From assembly GCF_900637055.1 (NCBI RefSeq), contig NZ_LR134338.1, positions 487,001 to 551,000 on the forward strand: DNA of 64,000 nt, written 5' to 3'. The DNA comes from Brevibacillus brevis (lineage in GTDB: Bacteria; Bacillota; Bacilli; Brevibacillales; Brevibacillaceae). Position numbers and translations under genes: made by a program. Below the pieces are notes generated by a model. The model was not told the DNA's origin. It worked only from the letters and a program-made list of their open reading frames with translations, and ran no database searches. This document shows positions 33,961 through 42,900 of the stretch, one piece after another (position 1 is the stretch's first letter; each line of letters starts with the position of its first letter).

Positions 33961-36531
33961 ATGGATTTAGTAACGTACAGTCCACTTATCGCAACCAAGC
34001 TTCATGTTCCGAAGTATGGTTCGGACTTGTTGCTTCGGCATCAGATCTTGAAAGAAATCGATGACGCGGGCGAAGCAAGATTGATTCTCGTGTGCGCGCC
34101 AGCGGGTTTCGGTAAAACGACAGCAGTCAGTCAATGGACGCAAAATTCCGGCAGACCGACCGGTTGGATCTCTCTGGATGAATCCGATAATGATCCCGTG
34201 CGCTTTTGGCGGTATTTTGCCAGGGCAATTGATAGGGCACAGGAAGGCTTGGGCAAAGCATCTTCCTCAGTGCTTCACCCACAGTACACGGCTTCTGCTG
34301 AGCAGCTGATGTCCGTGTTGCTCGAAGAAATTGCGGGGTTTGAACGTGATTTTTATCTCGTATTGGACGATTACCATCTTATAAAGGAGCCTTCCATTCA
34401 TGAAGGACTGCAGACACTGATCCAGCATGCTTCCTTATATATGCATGTCGTCCTGATTACGAGGGAGGAACCTCCTTTTGCCCTGCACCGTCTACGCGTT
34501 CGAAAACAGCTAAAGCAACTGGGCTCAGACACTCTTCGGTTCAATGAGGAGGAGTGCCGGCGCTTATTCCGCGAGCAATTGGGTCTGAGTTTGTCAGAAC
34601 AAGACATTGACTTGCTAAGCAAACGAACAGAGGGATGGGTGGCTGGATTGCAGTTAGCCGCCTTGTCCATGCAAGGAAAGCCCGCAGTGTCTAAGGTCAT
34701 TCATCAATTTTCCGGTAATGACAAGTATGTCGGGGACTATTTGACGGAAGAAGTATTGAAACGACTGCCAGAAAAAGTACAGATGTTTTTGCTGAAAACG
34801 TCCATACTGCCGCGTCTGACAGGAGATCTATGCGCAGCTGTTACCGGAGAGCCGGACGCTCACGGTATCCTTCGCATGCTGGAGAGAACGAATTCATTTG
34901 TCATCGCACTGGATGGCGTAAATGAGTGGTATCGTTATCACCATTTGTTCGCGGAACTTCTGCATTCCCATGTAAGGAAAACATATAATGAACTGCTTCC
35001 TGCCCTACATATTTCTGCAAGCTGTTGGTTTGAACGTCACGGATGGGTAATGGAGGCGACTGAGCATGCGCTTCTCGGAAAAGATTGGACCCGGGCGAGC
35101 CGTTTGATCGTCGCACATGCGCCGTGGATGTTGAAACAGTACGAGAATATAACACTGCGCAGATGGATGAAATACTTTGAGGAGTCCTGGTTGGCATGCA
35201 ACCCTGAGCTGTGCATTGCTTTTGCTTGGCTGCATGCGGTATCCAACGAAATTGATCAGGCGGAAATCCTCCTTCAATTGGCTGACGAAGCAACACGGAC
35301 CAATCATGGGAGCTTTGACGACTGTCGAGTAGAAATGTGTGTGCTTCGGGGATATATCGAAGTGATGCGGGGCAATGTATATCTTTCTCTTACATATATG
35401 GAAGAATCGGTTCAAATGAAGCCAAAATTCAGCCGCTACTTCATTGTAGGCATAGAGCTGAATTCAGATGAGCCATACGTGCTTCGTAGTCGTGTGGGAT
35501 TGAGCGGGTATTTGTCCCACGTGAAAGAATACTATCCAAAATTAAGGGCGATCTGGAAGCACAGTGGTCTTGGTATATTAGCCTACGGTTCTATCGTGTT
35601 GGCAGAGTTTTATTATGAGCAAAATGATTTTGAGCAGTTAAAATATTTCGTTCCGCGAGCAATCCAGTTAGGTACCATCTCCTTGAACTTTGGTGTATTG
35701 GTCCCTGTGTATCTGACTTTGGCCCGATGGAGAAAAGCAGAGCATCGTAACGACGAGATGTGGCTGGCCATGGAGGAAATCACTTCGCTCTGCCGCCAGC
35801 ATGATGCGCCTCCCCATTGGATGTCATTTGTAGAAACATTCCGCGTCCGATTATGGATCGAAGAAAATCGACGGGAAGAAATAGAAAAATGGGCCGAGCC
35901 CTACACGAAAATGAATGTCGATATTGTCGCTTCCCGACATGAATTTGAGCGAATGACGTTGGCCCGGGTATACCTCTATTTAAAAAACGACAGTGCAGCC
36001 ATCATGCTGCTAACTAGTCTAAAGCATGAGGCAGAAATAAAGGATCGGCTCGGAAGTCAAATTGAAGCCTTTCTTCTGCTCAGCCAAGCTTACATGATCC
36101 AAAAACAGCAGCATGAAGCGATGGAGTGTATGCGCATGGCGGTGACGTTAGCCGCGCCAGAAGGCTATGTACGAACTTTTTTGGATGAAGGCCCTGGCGT
36201 TGCCAAAATGCTCTATTCGCTCTATAAAAGCAAAAACGTATCCAAGCAAGAGATGGCTTATCTTTCGAAGCTGCTCAAAAGCGTGGAGAAGGATTTTCCT
36301 ACGCTTGATATTCAAATTCGGGTATCCCCTGCATTGGAAAAATTGACGGAAAGAGAGTCGGAAGTGCTGGCACTGATCGGTGAAGGGTTATCCAATTCGG
36401 AGATTGCGGACAAGCTGCATCTCACACTGGGGACGGTAAAAGGGCATGTGCATCAAATTTTTAGCAAGCTCCAGGTAAAGAATCGGGCACAAGCCATCGT
36501 CAGATTAAGAGAAAGTGAGATCGACCATTAG
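33961..36531 (+). CDS. MalT-type LuxR family transcriptional activator (LAL)
   Basis: 856 residues. The ATG at 33961 is correctly spaced from GCAGGAG; the in-frame ATG two codons earlier touches that site. Order: an N-terminal AAA+/STAND ATPase with P-loop CAPAGFGKTTAVSQW (about residue 47) and LVLDDYHLI, a winged-helix and helical-repeat sensor middle (about 300-780), and a C-terminal LuxR helix-turn-helix (LTERESEVLALIGEGLSNSE, then IADKLHLTLGTVKGHVHQIF). Such proteins bind ATP and a small inducer, oligomerise and activate transcription. No neighbour is an obvious target: a large hairpin follows, then a two-component system. Confidence 0.92.
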   Translation: MDLVTYSPLIATKLHVPKYGSDLLLRHQILKEIDDAGEARLILVCAPAGFGKTTAVSQWTQNSGRPTGWISLDESDNDPVRFWRYFARAIDRAQEGLGKASSSVLHPQYTASAEQLMSVLLEEIAGFERDFYLVLDDYHLIKEPSIHEGLQTLIQHASLYMHVVLITREEPPFALHRLRVRKQLKQLGSDTLRFNEEECRRLFREQLGLSLSEQDIDLLSKRTEGWVAGLQLAALSMQGKPAVSKVIHQFSGNDKYVGDYLTEEVLKRLPEKVQMFLLKTSILPRLTGDLCAAVTGEPDAHGILRMLERTNSFVIALDGVNEWYRYHHLFAELLHSHVRKTYNELLPALHISASCWFERHGWVMEATEHALLGKDWTRASRLIVAHAPWMLKQYENITLRRWMKYFEESWLACNPELCIAFAWLHAVSNEIDQAEILLQLADEATRTNHGSFDDCRVEMCVLRGYIEVMRGNVYLSLTYMEESVQMKPKFSRYFIVGIELNSDEPYVLRSRVGLSGYLSHVKEYYPKLRAIWKHSGLGILAYGSIVLAEFYYEQNDFEQLKYFVPRAIQLGTISLNFGVLVPVYLTLARWRKAEHRNDEMWLAMEEITSLCRQHDAPPHWMSFVETFRVRLWIEENRREEIEKWAEPYTKMNVDIVASRHEFERMTLARVYLYLKNDSAAIMLLTSLKHEAEIKDRLGSQIEAFLLLSQAYMIQKQQHEAMECMRMAVTLAAPEGYVRTFLDEGPGVAKMLYSLYKSKNVSKQEMAYLSKLLKSVEKDFPTLDIQIRVSPALEKLTERESEVLALIGEGLSNSEIADKLHLTLGTVKGHVHQIFSKLQVKNRAQAIVRLRESEIDH

Positions 36532-36550
36532 AATCGCCCCGCCTTTACGG

Positions 36551-36620
36551 AGGCCACTGAAAAAGCAAAACGAGCCTTTAGAATCGATTCTAAGGCTCGT
36601 TTTGCATGTTTTCAGTGCCC
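36551..36620. repeat. Large near-perfect hairpin downstream of the LAL regulator
   Basis: A centre of TTAGAATCGATTCTAA is flanked by GCAAAACGAGCC / GGCTCGTTTTGC and, further out, GGCCACTGAAAA / TTTTCAGTG. The whole forms a stem of more than 25 base pairs. There is no long T-run immediately after it, so it is not an ordinary terminator, though it could stop transcription. The rest of 36621-36819 shows nothing else. Confidence 0.7.
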
Positions 36621-36819
36621 TCAGCCATTTTCAGGTGTTTGTTTTCTTTGCAAATCCATCTCATGTACACACAACGATCACATCAGCGATCTATACTCAA
36701 CTTGTAAAACCAAGGTTGGTCGTCATAAGAATGGTGACGGTGAGATATGGATTCGTAAGTTTCACAATAAACTGGTAATCTATGCAATAAATGCACAACC
36801 ACGAGTAAGGAGTGCGGAA

Positions 36820-37500
36820 ATGAAACGGAAAGTGTTACTCGTTGAGGACGACGAGCTCATACGTGAATTTGTATCGGATTATTTTAAAAAAGAAGCTTGG
36901 GAAGTGTTCGAAGCGCAGCACGGTAAAATGGCGATGGAGCTTTTCGCTCTGCACCCTGTCGATTTAGTTGTGCTAGATATTATGATGCCCGAGATGGATG
37001 GCTGGTCGGTGTGCAGAAAAATCCGTCAACAATCCGACATTCCCATCATGATCATTACAGCCAGAGTAGACGACGATGACCAGTTGATGGGTTTCGAGCT
37101 TGGCGCGGACGAATATGTCACCAAACCGTTTAGCCCAAAAGTATTAGTGGCCCGTGCCAAAGCTCTGATGAAAAGGGCAGAGGGGAGCATCGGGAGGGGA
37201 GATGATATCGCCCAGTTTGGAGCATTGACGGTAAACAAACGAGCTCACACCGTTACGATTGCAGGCGTCCCGATTTCATTGACACCAAAAGAGTATGAGC
37301 TGCTTCTGTTCTTCATCAAGCATGAAGGGACGGTCTTGTCCCGAGATAGCATATTGAATGGGGTTTGGGGGATGGACTACTTTGGCGACCATCGCACCGT
37401 TGATACCCACGTGAAAAAACTGCGTGCCAAGCTGGATGCAGAGCAGCATCTGATTCAGACGATGATCCGTTTTGGATATAAGTTTGAGGCAAAACAATGA
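36820..37500 (+). CDS. OmpR/PhoB-family response regulator
   Basis: 226 residues. Receiver domain (about 1-118): acidic pocket EDD at 9-11, phosphoacceptor Asp53 in VVLDIMMPE, Thr in IITARV and Lys in VTKPFSP. Winged-helix DNA-binding domain (about 130-226): LTPKEYELLLFFIKHEG and HRTVDTHVKKLRAKL. TAAGGAG lies ahead of the ATG. Its stop overlaps the kinase ATG in ATGA, so the pair is translationally coupled. Target genes are unknown, but the adjacent lipoprotein is likely in the same operon. Confidence 0.95.
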   Translation: MKRKVLLVEDDELIREFVSDYFKKEAWEVFEAQHGKMAMELFALHPVDLVVLDIMMPEMDGWSVCRKIRQQSDIPIMIITARVDDDDQLMGFELGADEYVTKPFSPKVLVARAKALMKRAEGSIGRGDDIAQFGALTVNKRAHTVTIAGVPISLTPKEYELLLFFIKHEGTVLSRDSILNGVWGMDYFGDHRTVDTHVKKLRAKLDAEQHLIQTMIRFGYKFEAKQ

Positions 37501-39281
37501 AACGACTTCGACTAAACGTTGTGACAAAATTATTTGCCGCCACTTTTGTTTTTGTCTTTTTGCTCTACGCTTTGATATTGATAGGGGAAAAGTTTTTCTT
37601 TGAGCGCTTTTATTTAAATGCGAAAGTAAGCGAGCTCTCGCAAGCAATGGCATCTTTCCCGGATGAGTACGCCAAACTCCCTCCCGACAAGCACAAGCTG
37701 GATAAGATGGTGGGGACATTGATGAATCGCACAGATGCCAGCATCGCGATTGTAGATGAGCAGCTCAGGCAATTGAATCTCGATCCCTATTTTCTGGAAA
37801 TAAAAGCAGCAAATAAAAATCAAGTGATTACCTTACCGCTAAAAGAAATGAAAAGGACCGATCTCCCTGAAGGACTTCATGTTGGAGACACGATTACCAT
37901 CGACGGAATCTATATGGATGAGAACGATACGATCATGAAGCCGATACGGATTGCAAGGCAAAGTCCATCCACAAATGTGTCGGAAAATGGACTAACCCGG
38001 GTTACGGCTGTTATTTCTGAGCTCATGCTGCCTAGTCACCAGCGGGCACATAACCCTTTTTATCAGGATTCTCTCGTAGCGGATCAAATCGGACCATGGC
38101 TGACGCAGCAATACGACGAGATTACGCAGATGAAAAGCGGATCATTCATCCAGCGCAAGTGGACTGATCCGTGGAGTGGTGTAAACTATGCCATCGTGAT
38201 TCATCGATTCTCCTATCAGGGAGGGGCGAATTACATACTGGCGGTGACGACGTTGCAGCCAGTGAGCGATGCGGTAAGTATGCTGACCAGCTATTCCCTA
38301 TACGCGACGCCAGTCATCCTCGTCATCTTACTGCTGCTTTCCTTTGTCTTTTCGAAGATCATCACGAAACCATTAGTTACGCTGAGTCATTCCGCTTCAC
38401 GCATGGCTAATCTGGACTTCACAGAACTTGCTTCGATTCATTCTCAGGATGAATTCGGTGAGCTCTCTCGCCATCTGAATACGTTAGCTGGCAAGCTGGA
38501 TCAGACATTAAAAGACCTGACGAGTGCCAACGTCACTCTTCGCGAGGATCTCAAGCATAAGGAAAAAATGGAACAGCTTCGCAAAGAATTGATTGCTAAC
38601 ATCTCTCATGAACTCAAGACCCCGCTTGGCATTGTGAAGGGCTTTGCGGAAGGGCTAAAGGATGATGTCGCACATGAAAAGCGGGAGCGATACATGGACG
38701 TCATTTTAAGCGAAGTCGACAAGATGAACGAGCTCATTATGGATATGCTGGAGTTGTCCAAATTCGAAGCCAAAGCCATTTTGCTTCGTAGACAATCGTT
38801 TCCCGTATCGGAAATCATAGATCGTGTAGCCGCTTCCTTTCAACTACAACTGGCAAACAAGCAGGTACGACTATGGCTCGCCTTACCTGAAGAGACCAAC
38901 GTATGGGCAGATCCAAGACGTATCGAGCAAGTGATCGTGAATTTGCTCGGCAATGCAGTCCGGCACGCCAATCCATCAAGTGAGATTCGGATTACGGGGA
39001 CCCGCGAGCGGGAGTGCATCCGGTTTCGAATCGAAAATGAAGGAGCGCACATCCCAGACGATCAACTAACGCGGATATGGGAGCAATTTTATCGAGTAGA
39101 TAGCTCTCGGTGGCGGAAATCTGGAGGCACGGGTCTCGGATTGGCGATCTGTAAACATATCCTCGATCTGCATGGCAGTTATTATGGTGCGGAAAATACC
39201 GTGAATGGAGTCGCTTTTTCCTTCACGTTGGTTGAAAATGAAAACAAAGGTGGAAATGACGATGAATCTGAAAAAGAATAA
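37497..39281 (+). CDS. Membrane sensor histidine kinase
   Basis: 594 residues. First membrane helix at about 11-30 (LFAATFVFVFLLYALILIG), a large extracytoplasmic sensor (about 35-260), a second helix (ATPVILVILLLLSFVFSKII), a HAMP linker (KPLVTLSHSASRMANLDF), the HisKA domain with phosphoacceptor His371 in ISHELKTPLG, and a HATPase domain with the N-box NLLGNAVRHA, and GTGLGLAICKHI. It should phosphorylate the regulator encoded just upstream. Its 3' end overlaps the next, lipoprotein, gene by 20 bases. Signal unknown; the large outside domain and linked lipoprotein suggest surface sensing. Confidence 0.95.
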   Translation: MKRLRLNVVTKLFAATFVFVFLLYALILIGEKFFFERFYLNAKVSELSQAMASFPDEYAKLPPDKHKLDKMVGTLMNRTDASIAIVDEQLRQLNLDPYFLEIKAANKNQVITLPLKEMKRTDLPEGLHVGDTITIDGIYMDENDTIMKPIRIARQSPSTNVSENGLTRVTAVISELMLPSHQRAHNPFYQDSLVADQIGPWLTQQYDEITQMKSGSFIQRKWTDPWSGVNYAIVIHRFSYQGGANYILAVTTLQPVSDAVSMLTSYSLYATPVILVILLLLSFVFSKIITKPLVTLSHSASRMANLDFTELASIHSQDEFGELSRHLNTLAGKLDQTLKDLTSANVTLREDLKHKEKMEQLRKELIANISHELKTPLGIVKGFAEGLKDDVAHEKRERYMDVILSEVDKMNELIMDMLELSKFEAKAILLRRQSFPVSEIIDRVAASFQLQLANKQVRLWLALPEETNVWADPRRIEQVIVNLLGNAVRHANPSSEIRITGTRERECIRFRIENEGAHIPDDQLTRIWEQFYRVDSSRWRKSGGTGLGLAICKHILDLHGSYYGAENTVNGVAFSFTLVENENKGGNDDESEKE

Positions 39282-39789
39282 AATGAAAAGCTTACTGGCT
39301 GTATTGGTCCTATCACTCGTTACTAGTGCTTGTGGCACACCGCTTCCTTCAGAATCGACTGGTCAAGTGCCGCCGCAAGCTCCTCAGGAGAACAAAGAAA
39401 ACAAGGAGAAACAACCGGAGAACGTTGCACAAGACATGGCCGCAGAGCAGCAGGAAAAAGAAATTCTCGTCGTGGTCGACCAGGAACCGAAACCCATCGA
39501 GGGGAATAGCTTCGATTTCTTTATTGAACAGCTACCTGCCGGCTATTCGTTAGCTAGCATGCAGTGGAAGTCTGAGAAAACTGACATCGTAAACACGATA
39601 GAGCAAGCGATCAAAAACGACACAGAAGGTATCCCTGGTGGGAATGGCTTTTACATCAGTGGCAATGGACAGTTCACCGGTTTCTTTTACAAGGATGAGT
39701 TGAAGGGGGAAAAGGGGAAATTGATCTTGGTATTTCGAAATGAGCAAGGCAATGAAAAGACATGGGAGAAGGAGCTAACCCTTAAATAA
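39262..39789 (+). CDS. Lipoprotein linked to the two-component system
   Basis: 175 residues from the ATG at 39262, eight bases after AAAGGTGGA; the ATGs at 39256 and 39205 are too close to it or inside the kinase gene. Residues 1-25 form a lipoprotein signal peptide with lipobox VTSAC. A Glu/Gln/Lys-rich linker (about 30-65) precedes an about 100-residue globular domain without a motif I recognise (LPAGYSLASMQWKS, GFYISGNGQFTGFFYKDEL). Overlap with the kinase gene implies co-expression; it may be an accessory sensor or regulator of the kinase. Followed by a terminator. Confidence 0.8.
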   Translation: MNLKKNKMKSLLAVLVLSLVTSACGTPLPSESTGQVPPQAPQENKENKEKQPENVAQDMAAEQQEKEILVVVDQEPKPIEGNSFDFFIEQLPAGYSLASMQWKSEKTDIVNTIEQAIKNDTEGIPGGNGFYISGNGQFTGFFYKDELKGEKGKLILVFRNEQGNEKTWEKELTLK

Positions 39790-39802
39790 CGCCCGATCAA
39801 TT

Positions 39803-39830
39803 GGAACCTCATTTTTGGGGTTCTTTTTGT
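39803..39830 (+). terminator. Terminator of the two-component operon
   Basis: GAACC (39804-39808), loop, GGGTTC, then TTTTTGTTT. Confidence 0.75.
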
Positions 39831-39978
39831 TTGCATCACGAAAAGACATAACTTTAGTTAGTATTTTTTGCAAAAGACTGTTGTTACCATATTTTTGTTT
39901 CACCTAGATGTTTTGCTGGGGGACTGTGTCGACAGTAGGGGGAGTTGAAATGAAGAAGAAAGGAGGACAACATTATTC

Positions 39979-42900
39979 ATGCAAAGAATAATCGCTCGTT
40001 TGTTGGTATTTACTTTGCTGTTCGCAATCGTCCAACCTGCGTTTCTTCAAGAAAAAGTGAATGCAGCTGATCTTCCAGATGTGATTAGAGTAGAGGCAGA
40101 CAAGTTCGTGGATGCGTCTGGTGCCTATCCTGAGGGTCTGAATTATCAGGGTGTTCCGAATGCGCTGATCGTCGGGTATGCGCGAGACGATGCTGAGGAT
40201 TATGGGGCTGCGAATGCTGCCCTGCGTTTTGACCTGAGCGGGGTGAAAAGTGAGAGGAAAATTGAGTCTGCTGCCCTGAAAATTTATGTGCATAAGGCAG
40301 AAGCAACAGGCGGAGATATGCCTTTCATTGATCTATGGGGCTCGTTTGATGACAACTGGAATGATGATTTTACAACTGTGCTGCCTTCGTATCATGAAAG
40401 AATCATAACAAATGAGTTTATTCCTGCTAATTTCACAGGGTGGAAATCGTTTGATGTAACCAGCTTTATCAAGACCAATATTGTAGACAAAAAAGCTACC
40501 TTTGTTTTAAGAGGAAGACAAACAGCACCACCTGCTCCTGTTTTGTATCAGCCTCAAATCATTTTCTACGACAAAAGAAATCTTAGCTATGCTTCTCAGC
40601 TAGAAATCACTTATGCTCCCAACACTCCACCAACCGATATCCTCTTATCATCCAATTCGATTCCCGAAAACAATCCAATAGGAGCGGTAGTTGGTACGCT
40701 TTTGGCAACAGATCCTGATCAAGGAGACACTGTTACTTTCAGTATTCAAAACCCTACGGTTCCATTTACTGTTGAGGGAGATCAACTGAAGGCGACAGAG
40801 AAATTTGATTTTGAAACGAAGTCGACTTACGCTGTACCGATCACTGCAACAGACTCGGCTGGCAATATATTCACCAAGGTGATGACCATTCAGGTCACGG
40901 ATGTAAATGAACCGCCTACGTCAGCGACGGTTACGATTAATGGCGGTGCTGCCGTTACGAATTCCTCCAATGTGACGCTCACCATGACCCATGATGACCC
41001 AGACGCTGCCAAGCCCGAGTACCGTTTGACGAACGTGCAAGGCGGTCCTTGGAGCGAATGGAAGTCGTTTGCGACACCTGTACCGTGGACCCTTACGACA
41101 GACGAAGGGACCAAAACGGTCTTCATGGAGCTGCGTGACGGAACAGGAACGGTCTTGCAAGCGCAGGATAGCATTGTGCTGGATACGACACCGCCGGCAG
41201 GGACCATCGAGATCAATAACGGGAACGTAGCCACTTCATCGGAAAAGGTAGAGCTTACCATTCAGGGTAGTGATGCGAGCGGCCCGGTAGAACTGATGTT
41301 GTCGAATGATAACAGCTTTACAGGCAGTTGGATTCCTGTCCCAGCCAACAACAAGCTGGAATGGAGCTTGGCTAGTGGAGACGGACAAAAAACAGTCTAC
41401 GCGAAGTTCCGGGATAATGCAGGGAATTTGTATTATACATCCGATACTATCGTGTTAGACAAAACACCACCTGTTGTGACGGGGGTTGCAAATGGCAGCT
41501 TCTACACGGCAGATGTCACCCCAGCCTTCGACGATGGCACAGCAACATTGAATGGTACTCCTTTTGCCAGCGGCACAAAGGTAAGTGTGGAGGGCAAGTA
41601 CACGCTGATAGTGACGGATACAGCGGGAAATACGACTACGGTAACCTTTACCCTGGATAAAACCGAGCCTACCGGAACACTTGCGATCAATAACGGAGCC
41701 ACCCATACGAATAACGAGGATGTCATCTTGCAAATCGATGCCACGGACGCTTCCAGCAAGGTGAAAATGAAGCTGTCCAACGATAAGAGTAGCTGGAGTG
41801 CGCCAGAGGATGTGGCGACCACCAAGGCTTGGAAGCTAACAAATGGGGATGGACAGAAAACGGTCTATCTACAGTTGATCGACGAAGCTGGCAACACCCA
41901 TGATTTACAGGCATCGATTACACTCGACACAGTTGCACCTGTTGTCACAGGGGTAGAGAACAACAAGCTGTACAATCAGAGTGTTACGATCAGCTTCAAC
42001 GAAGGGAAGGCGATCTTGAACGGAAAGCCGATAGCTGACGGAGAAATCGTCAATGAGGATGGCGCTTATACGCTGATTGTCACTGATGAAGCGGGCAATA
42101 CAACGACTCTTCCGTTTTCGATCGATCAAACGAAGCCTTCAGGCAGTCTCAAGATCAATGGTGACGCCAATTATACCAATACACTTGCAACGACATTACA
42201 AATTGCCGTTACCGATTTCAGTAATGATCTACAGATGCGCTTTTCCCATGATACGAGTGATTCAGCCAATTGGACTTCCTGGGAAGCGCTGACCACAACA
42301 AAGGCGTGGACCTTGTCCGCTGGGGACGGAACCAAGTCGGTTTACATGGAAGTAAAGGACAAAGCAGGGAATATTGCCAGCTTTACCGATGAGATCACAC
42401 TCGATATGACCAACCCTACGGGTACCTTCGAGATCAATCAAGGCCAGTTGTATACCAACACGAGCAAGGTTACGTTGAGTGTGGAGTCGGCTGATGCCCA
42501 TGGAGTGGAAATGCGCTTGTCCAATGACAACCTGACGTGGAGCGATTGGAAAACAGCACCCGCCAAAGGCGACGTTTCATGGGAGCTGAGCGGTGTTGAT
42601 GGAACCAAAACGGTCTATCTCGAGCTGAAAGATTCGGCTGGAAACCAAACGGCCCTCCAGAAGCAAATCACGCTGGATTCCACTGGACCAGTCGTCACAG
42701 GAGTTGCCCAGGATGGTGTCTATGCGAGCGACGTAACGATTACCTTCAACGAGGGAACAGCATTGCTGAACGGCAATCCGTTTACGAGCGGTTCTGTTGT
42801 CAGCGCTGAAGGATCGTATGAGCTGGTCGTGACAGATGAAGCGAAAAACAACACCACAATTCGTTTCGCGCTGGATAAAACACCACCGGTTGGAACGCTC

